This document shows positions 1 through 8,927 of a stretch of DNA of 64,000 bases, piece after piece. Position numbers and translations under genes: made by a program. The notes below the pieces were generated by a model. That model saw only the letters and a list, made by a program, of their open reading frames with translations. It searched no databases and had not been told where the DNA came from. Each line of letters opens with the position of its first letter. The stretch's first letter is position 1. Source of the DNA: Agromyces allii (lineage in GTDB: Bacteria; Actinomycetota; Actinomycetes; Actinomycetales; Microbacteriaceae); the NCBI RefSeq assembly GCF_009749385.1, contig NZ_WBIN01000016.1:48063-112062 (forward strand). Direction: 5' to 3'.

Positions 1-926
1 AGGGTCTCGCCGGGTGCGGCGGGGTCGGTGGTGCGCACGACGACGTGGGCGGGCCGCACGTGGCGGTCGAGCCAGTCGACGATGCGCGGGGTGGTCTGCT
101 CCCAGTAGCGGTCGTACGCCGCGTAGTGGGTGGTGTGCCGCTGCATGATGAGCTGCTTGGGCCCCTTGGCCGCGGCGTAGAGCGCCTCGGCGTGGTCGGT
201 CGGCGTGGTCGCGTCACCCTCGACGCCGATCACGAGCAGCGGGGTGGTCAACCGCTCGGCGGCCGCGATGGGCTTGTACGCGAGGATCTCCTCGGCGCAC
301 GAGAGCGGGATCGCGCTCGGGATGCGGTCGTCGACGTCGGCCTTGATGGTGGTCGCGCGACGCTCGGGCGTCGGCACCATGATCTCCTCGCGCGGGTGCA
401 CGAGTCGGCCCTCGCCGGTGGTGACCCGCAGGCGGCGGTCCTCGTCGAGGCTCGCCAGGAACGCGAGCCACTCGTGCTCCTGGCGCATGCGGTGCAGCCA
501 GTCGGTGCCGTCGGCGACGGGCACCTGGCTGACGGCGGCCTTGACGCGCGGATCGACGTCGGCGAGGAGCACGGCGTTGCCGCCGCCCGTGCCGCCCGTG
601 CCGAAGACGCCGATCGCGTCGGCCACGACGTCGTCGCGCGTGGTCAGGTAGGTGACCGCGTTCACGAGGTCCTGGAGCTGGCGCGCCGGCGAGAGGATGC
701 CTCGATCGCCCTCGGAGTCGCCGAATCCGCGGTAGTCGAAGATGAGCACCGCGAACCCGGCCGCGACGAGGGCCTCGTGGTAGCGCACGTAGAGCTTGGC
801 GTCCTTCAGGCCGAGCCAGCCCGGGCCCTGCACGATCGCGCGGTAGGGGCCGGGAGTCTCGGGGGTTCGCCAGATCGCGGCGAGGCGGTCGCCGGAGCTG
901 TAGAACTCGACGTTCGTGGTGATCAT
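1..926 (-). CDS. alpha/beta hydrolase (3' end outside window)
   Basis: About 308 codons are present before the gene leaves the left edge. I translated it by hand from ATG at 926; it opens MITTNVEFYSSGDRL. The alpha/beta hydrolase layout is visible: QGPGWLG, then VLIFDYRGFGDSEG, the nucleophile-elbow region, and acid/His candidates in GVEGDATTP and QRHTTHY. The elbow reads GVFGTGGTGGGNAV, so the usual Ser of G-x-S-x-G is missing and Thr or Gly stands there. Either Thr serves as nucleophile or the enzyme is unusual; I cannot tell which. It is divergent from the F420-0 transporter genes. A perfect palindromic operator lies 55 bp upstream, shared with the F420 operon and the GntR regulator gene. 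Substrate unknown. Confidence 0.8.
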   Translation of the reverse strand, partial: MITTNVEFYSSGDRLAAIWRTPETPGPYRAIVQGPGWLGLKDAKLYVRYHEALVAAGFAVLIFDYRGFGDSEGDRGILSPARQLQDLVNAVTYLTTRDDVVADAIGVFGTGGTGGGNAVLLADVDPRVKAAVSQVPVADGTDWLHRMRQEHEWLAFLASLDEDRRLRVTTGEGRLVHPREEIMVPTPERRATTIKADVDDRIPSAIPLSCAEEILAYKPIAAAERLTTPLLVIGVEGDATTPTDHAEALYAAAKGPKQLIMQRHTTHYAAYDRYWEQTTPRIVDWLDRHVRPAHVVVRTTDPAAPGET

Positions 927-980
927 GTGGTGCGGGTCCTCTCGGATCGGCGAAGCGGCGGTGCCCAGTCATCATTGCGT

Positions 981-996
981 ATTCTGGATCCAGAAT
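981..996. promoter_or_regulatory. GntR/FCD-type operator, copy 1
   Basis: ATTCTGGATCCAGAAT is a perfect 16 bp palindrome. The core TGGATCCA (985-992) recurs with matching flanks at 10022-10037 and 11029-11044, upstream of the F420 operon and the GntR gene. It lies between the divergent hydrolase and transporter genes. From memory, the FCD-type GntR repressor VanR of Caulobacter binds ATTGGATCCAAT, which makes the GntR protein at 10208-10990 the natural candidate binder. Confidence 0.75.
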
Positions 997-1002
997 CCAG
1001 TA

Positions 1003-1032
1003 TTGATTCCGAATCGATCGTCGCCCTAGGAT
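1003..1032 (+). promoter_or_regulatory. possible promoter of the F420-0 transporter operon
   Basis: TTGATT (1003-1008), an 18 bp spacer and TAGGAT (1027-1032) fit a vegetative sigma promoter about 100 bp upstream of the binding-protein start. The palindromic operator ends 6 bp before the -35 box. A second palindrome, TCGACAGCTGTCGA (1093-1106), lies in the presumed leader and could also be a control site. Both calls are by eye only. Confidence 0.4.
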
Positions 1033-1135
1033 GAACACGACCGCCGATCCGTCTTGATCGGTTGTGATGGCCCGGGATTGGGCCGTGAGTCCTCGACAGC
1101 TGTCGAAGTCCGCACCGAACCGTCCCGGAGGAACC

Positions 1136-2206
1136 ATGCCCATTTCCCGCCGTCACCCACTCGCCGTTGCTCGCCCTGCGCGCCCCGCACGCCCTGCGCG
1201 CCCCGCACGCCCTGCGCGCCTCGCCGCCGTGCTCGCGATCCCCGCCGCCGTGCTGCTCCTCGCCGGCTGCGCGACTCCCACCGCCGCCTCGACGGGCGGC
1301 GCCGACCCCTCGGCGGAGGCCGCGGCATCCGCGTACCCGATCACCGTCGACAACTGCGGCACCGAGGTCGCCCTCGACGCCGCGCCCGAGCGCGTGCTCA
1401 CCATCAAGTCCTCGACGCTCGAGCTGATGCTCGCGCTGGGCCTGGCCGACCGCGTGATCGGCTCGGCCTTCAGCGACGGCCCCGTCCCCGACGAGGTCGC
1501 CGACGCGGCATCCGGCATCGAGGTCGTCTCCGACAAGGTGCCCTCGCAGGAGGCGACGCTCGCACTCGAACCCGACCTCGTCTACGCCGGCTGGGAGTCG
1601 AACCTCTCGGCCGAGGGCGCCGGCGAGCGCGACGACCTCGCGAAGCTCGGCGTGGCGACCTACGTCGCCCCGGCCGCGTGCAAGGCCGAGGGCTACATGC
1701 CCGACCCGCTGACCTTCGACGAGGTCTTCCGCGAGTTCGGCGAGGCCGGCGACCTCTTCGGGGTTCCGGATGCCGCAGCCGACCTCGTCGCCGAGCAGCA
1801 GGCCGCGCTCGACGCGATCGAGCCGAACGCCGACGGGCTCACCGCCCTCTGGTACAGCTCCGGCGACGAGACGCCCTACGTGGGAGCCGGCATCGGCGCA
1901 CCCCAGATGATCATGGGCGCCGCAGGCCTCGACAACATCGCCAAGGACGTGCACGACACCTGGACCTCGATGAGCTGGGAGGCGATCGTCGACGCGAACC
2001 CCGACGTCATCGTGCTCGTCGACGCCGCGTGGAACACGGCCGACCAGAAGATCGCCCAGCTCGAGGCCAACCCCGCGACCGCGGCCCTGCCCGCCGTGCA
2101 GCAGAAGCGCTACGTCGTGCTCGACTTCCCGTCGACCGAGGCCGGCGTGCGCAACGTGGGCGCCGTGGCCTCGACCGTCGAGCAGCTCGGAGCCCTGGGG
2201 TACTGA
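1136..2206 (+). CDS. ABC transporter substrate-binding lipoprotein, putative F420-0 binding
   Basis: Predicted 356-residue lipoprotein that would capture the substrate outside the membrane for the permease and ATPase that follow. ATG 1136 is chosen because it follows a GGAGGA ribosome site and opens a signal peptide ending in the lipobox LLLAGC. The mature part is a class III (FecB/BtuF-like) fold with VDNCGTEVALDAAPERVL, typical of siderophore, cobalamin and heme binders. Actinobacterial cassettes of this type next to cofE and F420-dependent G6P dehydrogenase have been proposed to import F420-0 (TIGR03868-type families, from memory). The cofE, cofC and fgd genes 4-8 kb away fit that. An iron-siderophore role cannot be excluded. 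The signal-peptide n-region is a run of Pro-Ala-Arg repeats. Confidence 0.8.
   Translation: MPISRRHPLAVARPARPARPARPARPARLAAVLAIPAAVLLLAGCATPTAASTGGADPSAEAAASAYPITVDNCGTEVALDAAPERVLTIKSSTLELMLALGLADRVIGSAFSDGPVPDEVADAASGIEVVSDKVPSQEATLALEPDLVYAGWESNLSAEGAGERDDLAKLGVATYVAPAACKAEGYMPDPLTFDEVFREFGEAGDLFGVPDAAADLVAEQQAALDAIEPNADGLTALWYSSGDETPYVGAGIGAPQMIMGAAGLDNIAKDVHDTWTSMSWEAIVDANPDVIVLVDAAWNTADQKIAQLEANPATAALPAVQQKRYVVLDFPSTEAGVRNVGAVASTVEQLGALGY
1172..1220 (+). repeat. 18 bp tandem repeat in a signal-peptide coding region
   Basis: CGCCCTGCGCGCCCCGCA occurs at 1172-1189 and 1190-1207, with a partial third copy to 1220. It encodes Ala-Arg-Pro repeats in the n-region of the lipoprotein signal peptide. 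Copy number could vary by slippage without breaking the frame. Confidence 0.85.
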
Positions 2207-3372
2207 TGACCGCCGCCGGTCGAGGAGCGAACGCGGCGACCCCCGCCGGTCGAGGAGGCGCGCCGGCGCCGTATCGAGACCCGACCCCGCCAGAGGCCCC
2301 GGCGGGTCTCGATACGCTCGCTGCGCTCCCTACTCGACCGGCGAGAGGCGGGCGCGCGCTCGCCTGGGGCCTGCTGCTCGCGGCGGTGCTCGCGGCATCC
2401 GTCATCGTCGCGGTCACCATCGGCCCCGCGCCGATCGCGCCGTCCGACGTGTTCGCGAGCATCGCCGCGCACCTGGGGTTCGGCGAGCCGACCCTCTCGA
2501 CGATCCGCGACGGCATCGTCTGGGAGCTGCGGATGCCGCGCGTGCTCACCGCGGCCGTGGTCGGCGCCGGGCTCGCGCTCTGCGGCGCGGTCATGCAGGC
2601 CGTCACCCGCAACACCCTCGCCGACCCCTACCTGCTCGGACTCTCGTCGGGCGCCTCGGTCGGCGCGGTCGTCGTGATCGTGCTCGGCGTCGGGCTGCTG
2701 CTCCCGCTCGCGGCGTTCGCCGGCGCCCTCGCGGCACTCGTCGCGACGCTCGGACTCGCCATGGCCGCCTCCGCCAGGTCGGGGCGCGGTGCGCGGCTCG
2801 ACCCCACCACCACGGTGCTCGCCGGCATCGCGGTGTCGAGCGTGTTCGGGGCGATCACGAGCCTCGTCATCTTCTGGAGCGCGACGGGCGACAGCTACCG
2901 CGAGATCCTCAACTGGCTGCTCGGGTCGCTCGCGGGCACCGACTGGGGCTCGGTCGCGATCAGCGGCGCCGCGCTCGTCGTCGTCGGGGTGCCGCTCCTC
3001 GCGAGCGCCCGCACGCTCGACGCCTTCGCCCTCGGCGAGGCCGGTGCGGCCGCGCTCGGCGTGCACGTGGCACGTTCCCGAGTGCTGCTGCTCGGCGGCA
3101 CCGCGCTGCTCACGGGCGCCCTCGTCGCGGTGAGCGGATCGATCGGCTTCGTCGGCCTCGTGCTCCCCCACGCGGTGCGACTCGTGACCGGCCCCGGTCA
3201 TCGCGCGCTGCTGCCGCTCTCGGCCCTCGCCGGCGCGATCTTCCTCGTCTGGGCCGACACCGCCGCCCGCACCCTGTTCGACCCGCGCGAACTCCCGGTG
3301 GGCATCATCACCGCACTGGTCGGCGGCCCGGTCTTCGCCTGGCTGCTGCTTCGCACGAGGAGGACGGCATGA
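2206..3372 (+). CDS. FecCD-type ABC permease, putative F420-0 importer
   Basis: 388 residues, FecCD/BtuC permease family. Marks include WELRMPRVLTAAVVGAGLAL, GAVMQAVTRNTLADPYLLG, GSIGFVGLVLPHAVR and a C-terminal PVGIITALVGGPVF; about nine to ten membrane segments are expected. Its ATG overlaps the stop of the binding-protein gene (TGATG), and its own stop overlaps the ATPase start (ATGA), so the three genes are translationally coupled. Odd feature: residues about 4-46 are encoded by a copy of the genome's inverted-repeat element (2214-2343) rather than by conserved permease sequence. The next in-frame GTG falls inside the first membrane helix, so the annotated start is kept. Confidence 0.85.
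   Translation: MTAAGRGANAATPAGRGGAPAPYRDPTPPEAPAGLDTLAALPTRPARGGRALAWGLLLAAVLAASVIVAVTIGPAPIAPSDVFASIAAHLGFGEPTLSTIRDGIVWELRMPRVLTAAVVGAGLALCGAVMQAVTRNTLADPYLLGLSSGASVGAVVVIVLGVGLLLPLAAFAGALAALVATLGLAMAASARSGRGARLDPTTTVLAGIAVSSVFGAITSLVIFWSATGDSYREILNWLLGSLAGTDWGSVAISGAALVVVGVPLLASARTLDAFALGEAGAAALGVHVARSRVLLLGGTALLTGALVAVSGSIGFVGLVLPHAVRLVTGPGHRALLPLSALAGAIFLVWADTAARTLFDPRELPVGIITALVGGPVFAWLLLRTRRTA
2214..2343. repeat. inverted-repeat element, copy A (inside permease gene)
   Basis: Left boxes CCGCCGGTCGAGGAG at 2214 and again at 2243, then GTATCGAGACCCG; the right arm is CGGGTCTCGATACG followed by CTACTCGACCGGCG to 2343. The arms are inverted copies of each other and match the elements at 10080-10167 and 29382-29464. 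Here the element is read in frame as the N-terminus of the permease. It contains no gene of its own. Confidence 0.8.
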
Positions 3373-4214
3373 GCCTCGACCTGTCGCGCGTGCGCTTCGA
3401 CCGCGCCGGACGCACGATCATCGACGGCGTCGACGCGACGCTGCCCCACGGCGCCCTGACCGCCCTCATCGGGCCGAACGGCGCGGGCAAGTCGACGCTG
3501 CTGCACCTCATCGCCGCCGTCGAGCGAGCACGAGACGGCGAACTCCGGCTCGACGGCCGGTCGCTCGACGGCATGCGACGACGCGAACGCGCCAGGATCG
3601 TCGCGCTGGCCGAGCAGCAGGCCGAGGTCGACGGGCGGCTGACCGTCGAGGCATCCGTCGCCCTCGGGCGCACCCCGCACCTCGGCGCGTTCGGCGTCGC
3701 CGGCCCCCGCGACCGCGCGATCATCGACGGCGCACTCGCCGCGGTCGGCGCGGCGGAGTTCGCCCAACGCCACCTCGACTCGCTCTCGGGCGGCGAACGG
3801 CAGCGCGTGACCCTCGCCAGGGCGATCGCGCAGGAGCCGACCCTGCTGCTCGCCGACGAACCGACGAACCACCTCGACCTCGGCTCGCAGTTCGTCGCCC
3901 TCGACCTGCTCGCCGGACTCGCCCGCGACGGCCTCACGGTCGTCGCGGCCCTGCACGACCTCTCGCATGCCGCCGCCTACGCCGACCACGTGGTGGTGCT
4001 CGCGTCCGGCCGGGTCGTCGCGGCCGGGCCGCCCGCCGAGGTGCTGACCTCCGAGCTCGTGCACGACGTCTACGGCGTGCGGGCCGAGGTGCTCACGCAC
4101 CCGCTCACGGGTCGCCCGCTCATCGCCGTCGCGAGCGCTGCGACGTCGGCACCGGTGCCGATTCCCCTGTCGGCCGCTGCCGGGGCCGCCCCGACCCCTC
4201 ACCGCGGCTCTTAG
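3369..4214 (+). CDS. ABC transporter ATPase, putative F420-0 importer
   Basis: 281 residues. Walker A GPNGAGKST at about 35-43, signature LSGGERQ at 139-145, Walker B LLLADEP at 159-165 and the switch His in ALHDLSHAA. This is the FepC/BtuD-like class that powers FecCD permeases. The start overlaps the permease stop by 4 bp (ATGA). As the last gene of the cassette it would complete the importer described for the binding protein. The C-terminal 25 residues are Ala/Pro-rich and probably disordered. Confidence 0.88.
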   Translation: MSLDLSRVRFDRAGRTIIDGVDATLPHGALTALIGPNGAGKSTLLHLIAAVERARDGELRLDGRSLDGMRRRERARIVALAEQQAEVDGRLTVEASVALGRTPHLGAFGVAGPRDRAIIDGALAAVGAAEFAQRHLDSLSGGERQRVTLARAIAQEPTLLLADEPTNHLDLGSQFVALDLLAGLARDGLTVVAALHDLSHAAAYADHVVVLASGRVVAAGPPAEVLTSELVHDVYGVRAEVLTHPLTGRPLIAVASAATSAPVPIPLSAAAGAAPTPHRGS

Positions 4215-4274
4215 GACGAGGCGAGAGGCGCCGCACCCTTGTCCTGCGGCCACAGGCTCTGCCACGATCGGACC

Positions 4275-5048
4275 GTGACCCGACCCGATCGACGCCGCCT
4301 CGGCGTCGCCGGATGCCTCGCCCTCGCCGCGGCATCCGTCAGCCTCCTCACGTCGTGCGCGACGCCCTCGACCGCCGCCGAACCGTCGGCGCCTCCGCCC
4401 ACTCCGAGCACGCCGGCCGAGGTGGCCGCCTCGATCGTGACGATCGAGATGCCCGACCTCGCTCCGTACCCCGAACCCGACCCGCCGCTCTCCGAGGCCG
4501 AGTCCGAGGCGAGACGCGTCGCAGATGCCGACGCGCAGTGGCAGGGCGTGCTCGCGACCTACCCGGATGCCGTTCGACCGGCCGACCCGTTCGCGGGCTA
4601 CCTGACCGAGGAGGAACGCAAGCCGCTGTTGCGCTCGTGCGTCGAGGCCGCGGGCATCACGATCGACGAGGGGCACTCGCTGGACCCGGACGCCCCGCCT
4701 TCGATCGGCTGGTCGACGAACACCGAGGCCGAGATGGTCGCCGCCTACGCCTGCCAGATGATGCATCCCACGAAGATCACCCAGCCATCGGCGAACGACG
4801 CCCAGCTCGGCTGGATCTACGACTACATGGTCGCGTTCTATGCTCCGTGCTACGAGGCCAACGGCATCGCCGTACCGCCGCCTCCCGGCCGCGACGTCTG
4901 GGTCGAGACGTATCCCGGCTACGTCTGGTTCCCGTCGTACTTCGACGACCCCCGGTTCCGCGACATGACCTTCGAGCTCGAGACGGCCATCCGAACGGCC
5001 TGCCCCGACCCCGACACCTACCTGCAGGCGCATCCCGAGATCCGCTGA
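4275..5048 (+). CDS. hypothetical lipoprotein
   Basis: GTG 4275 gives a short Arg-rich start, a hydrophobic core and the lipobox LLTSC, so a 257-residue lipoprotein is expected; an upstream TTG at 4239 would only add an unlikely N-terminus. After a Pro/Ser/Thr-rich linker the mature domain has Cys in LLRSCVEAAG, AYACQMMHP, AFYAPCYEANG and RTACPDP, which could form two disulfides. I do not recognise the family. Its RxCxExxG segment loosely recalls the Cys/Trp domain of the proteins at 36595-38356, but alignment would be needed. It follows the transporter after 60 bp and may be transcribed with it. Confidence 0.75.
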   Translation: MTRPDRRRLGVAGCLALAAASVSLLTSCATPSTAAEPSAPPPTPSTPAEVAASIVTIEMPDLAPYPEPDPPLSEAESEARRVADADAQWQGVLATYPDAVRPADPFAGYLTEEERKPLLRSCVEAAGITIDEGHSLDPDAPPSIGWSTNTEAEMVAAYACQMMHPTKITQPSANDAQLGWIYDYMVAFYAPCYEANGIAVPPPPGRDVWVETYPGYVWFPSYFDDPRFRDMTFELETAIRTACPDPDTYLQAHPEIR

Positions 5049-5088
5049 CCGACGGATCGGCCGGGCGCCGCGCCGAGGGCCCGTTCGG

Positions 5089-6006
5089 TCAGGCCGAGGG
5101 GTCGAACCCCGGCACCGTGCCGTCGGCGGGCGGGTACTTGGCGACGAGGCTCGCGTCCTTGTCCGCGTACCCCTCTGCCGCGAGCAGTCGGAACTGGTCG
5201 AGCGCGAGCTCCGCCGCCGGGATGTGCAATCCGGATGCCTCGCCCGCCGCGACCGCGAACGAGAGGTCCTTCTCGGCGAGCGCAGCCGAGAACGTGGCGT
5301 CGAAGTTGCGGTTCGCAGGACTGGTCTCGACGACGCCGGGAGCCGGGTACCAGGTGCGGAGCGGCCAGGAGTCGCCCGACGAGGCCGACGCGACCTCGTG
5401 GAACCGCGCGGGGTCGAGCCCGAGCGATGCGGCGAGCGCAGCCCCCTCCGCGACGCCGAGGAGCGAGACGAAGAGCATGAGATTGTTGGCGAGCTTCGAC
5501 GCGATGCCGAGCGTGGGCCCGCCGAGGTCGAAGACGTGCGCCGCCATGGGCTCCACGAGCGGGCGGGCCGCCGCCACGGCGTCTGGGTCGCCGCCGAGCA
5601 TGAACGTCAGCGATCCGCGGATCGCTCCGGCGATGCCGCCCGAGATCGGGGCGTCGACGAACCGGAACCCGTTCGCCGCCGACTCGGCGTGGCACCACCG
5701 CGAGGTGTCGACGTCGACCGTCGAGGTGTCGAGTAGCAGGGCGCCCGCCGGCGCCGTGGCCCAGACGCCGGCGGTCGCCGCGTAGACCTCGCGCACGTGC
5801 TCGTTGCGCGGCAGCGACGTGAACACGGCGTCGACGCCCGCGACGGTCTCGGCGATGCTCTCGCACACGCGAACGCCGCGCTCGGCCGCGACCAGGCAGG
5901 CTGCCTCGTCGAGGTCGAATCCGCGCACCTCGTGCCCGGCCGTGACCAGGTGCGCCGACATGGGGCCGCCCATGTGCCCGAGTCCGATCCATCCGATGAC
6001 CGCCAT
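5089..6006 (-). CDS. NAD(P)-dependent oxidoreductase, 3-hydroxyisobutyrate dehydrogenase family
   Basis: 305 residues from ATG 6006, which sits behind GGAGGAGGG. The N-terminal Rossmann segment IGWIGLGHMGGPM is the dinucleotide-binding loop; DAPISGGIAGAIRGSLTFMLGG is the substrate-binding signature of the beta-hydroxyacid dehydrogenase family; the Lys of GIASKLANNLM is the expected catalytic Lys. It would oxidise a small beta-hydroxy acid or reduce the semialdehyde; the exact substrate is not evident. It lies downstream of fgd on the same strand, separated by a strong hairpin at 6075-6108, so it is probably not part of the F420 operon proper. Confidence 0.85.
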   Translation of the reverse strand: MAVIGWIGLGHMGGPMSAHLVTAGHEVRGFDLDEAACLVAAERGVRVCESIAETVAGVDAVFTSLPRNEHVREVYAATAGVWATAPAGALLLDTSTVDVDTSRWCHAESAANGFRFVDAPISGGIAGAIRGSLTFMLGGDPDAVAAARPLVEPMAAHVFDLGGPTLGIASKLANNLMLFVSLLGVAEGAALAASLGLDPARFHEVASASSGDSWPLRTWYPAPGVVETSPANRNFDATFSAALAEKDLSFAVAAGEASGLHIPAAELALDQFRLLAAEGYADKDASLVAKYPPADGTVPGFDPSA

Positions 6007-6074
6007 GGCCCCTCCTCCGACGTCGCTGTCGCCGCGGTCGCCCGCATCTTCCACGCTACGCCCAGGATGCGCGA

Positions 6075-6108
6075 CAGGGCGCCCCGGTCGTCGAACCGGG
6101 GCGCCCTG
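6075..6108 (-). terminator. terminator-like hairpin after fgd
   Basis: CAGGGCGCCCCGGT (6075-6088) pairs perfectly with 6095-6108 across a 6-base loop. It lies 41 bp past the fgd stop. No T-run follows, as is common for actinobacterial hairpin terminators. Confidence 0.7.
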
Positions 6109-6148
6109 GGCTCTGCTGCCGTGCGCCCGCAGGCGCGGCGCGGCGGAG

Positions 6149-7183
6149 TTACTTCGCCGCGCGTGCGCGCAGCCGCGGCGCGAGGTCGCGCTCGAACAGC
6201 TGCAGGAACCGACGCTGGTCGTTCCCTGGCGCGTGGAACACGAGGTGGTTGAAGCCCCAGTCCATGTACTGGCCGATCTGCTCGACGACCTCGTCGGGGT
6301 CGGTGCCCACGATCCAGCGCTTGGCGATCGTCTCGATCGGCAGGGCGTCGGCGGCGCGCTCCATCTCGACGGGGTCGGTGATGTCGTGCTTCTGCTCCTT
6401 CGAGAGCGAGAGCGGCGACCAGAAGCGCGTGTTGTCGAGCGCGGTCTCGAGGTCCTCCTCGTACGAGAGCTTGATCTCGATCATGCGGTCGTACTCGTCG
6501 AAGGTGCGCCCGTCGGTTCGGGCCTCGAGCCCCTCCTTCACGGCGGGCATGAGCTGGTCGGCGTAGAGCTCGGCGCCCTTGCCCGAGGTGCAGATGAAGC
6601 CATCGCCCGCGCGGCCGGCGTACTTCGCGACCTGGGGTCCGCCCGCGGCGATGTAGATCGGAACGCCGCCGTCGGGCCGGTCGTAGATCGACGCGTCGTG
6701 GGTCGAGTAGTACTCGCCGTCGAAGCTCACCTGGCCGTCGTCGAGCCACAGCGAGCGCATGAGGCGCACCGACTCGCGCAGGCGCGCATAGCGCTCGCGG
6801 AACTCGGGCCACTCCTGCTCGCCCGCTCCCTGGAAGCCCGTGGCGATCTCGTTGAGCGCCTCGCCCGAGCCGACGCCGAGGACGACGCGCCCCGGGTAGA
6901 GCACACCCATGGTCGCGAACGCCTGGGCGAGCACGGCCGGGTTGTAGCGGAACGTGGGCGTGAGCACCGAGGTGCCGATCTTGATGGTCGACGTGCGTTC
7001 GCCGACGGCGGCGATCCACGCGAGCGAGAACGGCGCGTGCCCGCCGGTGTGGCGCCACGGCTGGAAGTGGTCGCTCGTGAACACCGACTCCATGCCGTGC
7101 GCTTCGGCGGCGACGGCGATCTCGACGAGCTCGCGCGGGTCGAACTGCTCGGCGCTGGCCTTGTATCCGAGGGTGAGGGTCAT
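6149..7183 (-). CDS. fgd: F420-dependent glucose-6-phosphate dehydrogenase
   Basis: 344 residues. It closely follows mycobacterial Fgd1: [71 protein letters not shown] and NHLVFHAPG. The Fgd1 catalytic residues have equivalents at Asp38, His39, Trp43 and Glu108. It oxidises glucose 6-phosphate and reduces F420 to F420H2, the main supply of reduced cofactor in actinobacteria. It is the last gene of a four-gene operon; the start overlaps the cofC stop (ATGA) and a GGGAG ribosome site lies inside cofC. Confidence 0.95.
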   Translation of the reverse strand: MTLTLGYKASAEQFDPRELVEIAVAAEAHGMESVFTSDHFQPWRHTGGHAPFSLAWIAAVGERTSTIKIGTSVLTPTFRYNPAVLAQAFATMGVLYPGRVVLGVGSGEALNEIATGFQGAGEQEWPEFRERYARLRESVRLMRSLWLDDGQVSFDGEYYSTHDASIYDRPDGGVPIYIAAGGPQVAKYAGRAGDGFICTSGKGAELYADQLMPAVKEGLEARTDGRTFDEYDRMIEIKLSYEEDLETALDNTRFWSPLSLSKEQKHDITDPVEMERAADALPIETIAKRWIVGTDPDEVVEQIGQYMDWGFNHLVFHAPGNDQRRFLQLFERDLAPRLRARAAK

Positions 7184-7959
7184 GCTGCTCCCTTTCTGGT
7201 GGAGTCGGTCGGGCGTGACGACGCCTGCGCGTCGGGTCGGTGGGCGTCGGGTCGGTGGGCGTCGGGCACGGCCGGGGTGTCGCGTGCGGCGAGGGCCGCC
7301 GTGGTGTGCGGGCCGAGTCCGAGTCGTACGGCGGCGTCGAGCGCGTCGACCGTGTCGACGTCGCGGCGCATGCGCTCGGCGAGGGCCGCGGGCACCTCGT
7401 GCGCGAGGTCGTGGAACCCGAGCGCGCGGTGCAGCAGCGCCGAGTCGGCGCCGAACGCTGGCTCGAACCGCGTGTGCGCGGCGGCCGTCGCGAGGGTCGT
7501 GCCGGTGCCCTCCGCGTCGGGCATGAAGGCGAGCGGATGCCGCGACGCGGCGTCGAGCGCGGCATCGAGCGCCTGCGGGGTCAGCGCGGGCAGGTCGCCG
7601 AGCAGCACGGCGATGCCCCGGTGGCTGCGGGCCGGGCGGCCGCCGGCGGAGGCCGGCACGCGCTCATCGGCGGCGATGCGCCTGGCCTCCGCGATGCCGT
7701 GGCGGATCGCCGCCGAGAGCGACCGGGGCTCGGGCTCCGCGACGACCACGACACCGTTGGGCACCTCGTCGACGTGCCCGCTGAGGTCGCCGACGACGAT
7801 CACCCGTGCGGCGCGGTCGGCGGCGAGCGCGGCATCGATGGTGTCGAGCACGAACGCCCTGGCCAGGTCGGCGCGCGCGGTGCGGTCGAGGGAGGGCGCG
7901 AGGCGCGTCTTGGCCTCGGCGAGCAGCTTCACGGGCACCACGACGTCGTACGTCAGCAT
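7180..7959 (-). CDS. cofC: 2-phospho-L-lactate / PEP guanylyltransferase
   Basis: 259 residues from ATG 7959 ([11 protein letters not shown]). The CofC/FbiD pattern is clear: [24 protein letters not shown] near the middle and [11 protein letters not shown] towards the end. The enzyme activates 2-phospho-L-lactate or phosphoenolpyruvate with GTP for the F420 side chain. It overlaps cofE by 7 bp and fgd by 4 bp. The partner transferase CofD/FbiA and the FO synthase are not in this window, which makes cofC beside a putative F420-0 importer noteworthy. The C-terminal tail (DAHRP repeats, encoded by 7229-7267) is extra and low complexity. Confidence 0.88.
   Translation of the reverse strand: MLTYDVVVPVKLLAEAKTRLAPSLDRTARADLARAFVLDTIDAALAADRAARVIVVGDLSGHVDEVPNGVVVVAEPEPRSLSAAIRHGIAEARRIAADERVPASAGGRPARSHRGIAVLLGDLPALTPQALDAALDAASRHPLAFMPDAEGTGTTLATAAAHTRFEPAFGADSALLHRALGFHDLAHEVPAALAERMRRDVDTVDALDAAVRLGLGPHTTAALAARDTPAVPDAHRPDAHRPDAQASSRPTDSTRKGAA
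7229..7267. repeat. 15 bp tandem repeat in the 3' end of cofC
   Basis: GCGTCGGGTCGGTGG at 7229-7243 and 7244-7258, then 9 more bases of a third copy. It encodes repeated Asp-Ala-His-Arg-Pro in the tail of CofC, beyond the conserved domain. Confidence 0.85.
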
Positions 7960-8927
7960 GTCGTCGCCTCCGCCGCCGGAACGGCCGGCGAGACGCGCGA
8001 TCGCGCCATGAGCGCCTCGGTGCGTGCGGCCGCGACGCCCTCGGCGTAGCCGGAGGCGAACCCCTCGGCCTGCCCGACGGCCCGCCCACGGGCGAACCCG
8101 GCCTCGTGTCCGTCGCGGCGCCCCAGTTCGACGGCCTCGTCGGTGCCGAGCCGGAACAGGTCGCGGTCGGACGGCCTCACGATCGAGGCCGCACCGGGCA
8201 GGTCGAGCGGTCCGACGGTGCGCGCGAGGCCCGAGACGACGGCCACGGGGCATCCGCTCACCTTGCCCTTGACGAGGTCGCCGGCGCCCGCGAGCTCGTC
8301 GGCGAGGCAGGCCATGGTCACGGTGAGCGTTCGGCCGGCGGCGTCGGTGCCGCCGCGGAGGTCGTCGACGACGTGCACGCCGGCTGCGCCGATCGCGACG
8401 TCGGTCTGGCCCTCGCGCCACGGTCGGCCGAGCGTGTCGGAGAGGATCACGCCGACGTGCGCGCCGGTGCGTTCGCGGAGTCCGGCCGCGAGCGCGCGCG
8501 CCGAGGCATCGGGGTCGACGGGCAGGAGCAGCACGGTGCCGTCGGGCGTGTTCGACGCGTCGACGCCGGCCGCGGCGGCGACCATGCCCTGGCGGTTCTC
8601 GACGATGCGCGTGACGCCGCCCTCGTGCGCCCGGGTCGCGACGACGCGCACGGTCTCGTCGGTGATGGCCTGCTCGCGATCGGCCGCGTGCACGATGCGC
8701 CCCTCGGCCTTGGACACGATCTTCGAGGTCACGACGAGGATGTCGCCGTCGTGGAGCCCGCCGGCGGCCGCGGCGGCCCGTGCGATGAGGTCGACGAGGT
8801 CGTCGCCGGGGCGGATCTCGCCGAGGCCGGCGAGGGCACGGACCGTGATGGCTGCGGCATCCGTCGCCCGATCGGTCGCCGCCCGCTGCGCGCGGGCGTC
8901 GGGTTCGGTCGCGAACGCGGTGCTCAT
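7953..8927 (-). CDS. cofE: coenzyme F420-0:L-glutamate ligase, copy 1
   Basis: 324 residues from ATG 8927, which overlaps the stop of the upstream oxidoreductase gene (ATGA). CofE domain at about 25-260 with [62 protein letters not shown] and AIGAAGV. The enzyme adds glutamates to F420-0 using GTP, making F420 with a tail that retains it in the cell. About 50 C-terminal residues beyond the core ([20 protein letters not shown]...) look like an amphipathic extension. A second copy with nearly the same motifs lies at 11065-11844. Confidence 0.92.
   Translation of the reverse strand: MSTAFATEPDARAQRAATDRATDAAAITVRALAGLGEIRPGDDLVDLIARAAAAAGGLHDGDILVVTSKIVSKAEGRIVHAADREQAITDETVRVVATRAHEGGVTRIVENRQGMVAAAAGVDASNTPDGTVLLLPVDPDASARALAAGLRERTGAHVGVILSDTLGRPWREGQTDVAIGAAGVHVVDDLRGGTDAAGRTLTVTMACLADELAGAGDLVKGKVSGCPVAVVSGLARTVGPLDLPGAASIVRPSDRDLFRLGTDEAVELGRRDGHEAGFARGRAVGQAEGFASGYAEGVAAARTEALMARSRVSPAVPAAEATTC

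Noticed and set aside
4275..5048. Third member of the Cys/Trp domain family
   Set aside because: Only a short RxCxExxG stretch agrees; the YW and GCW parts are missing.
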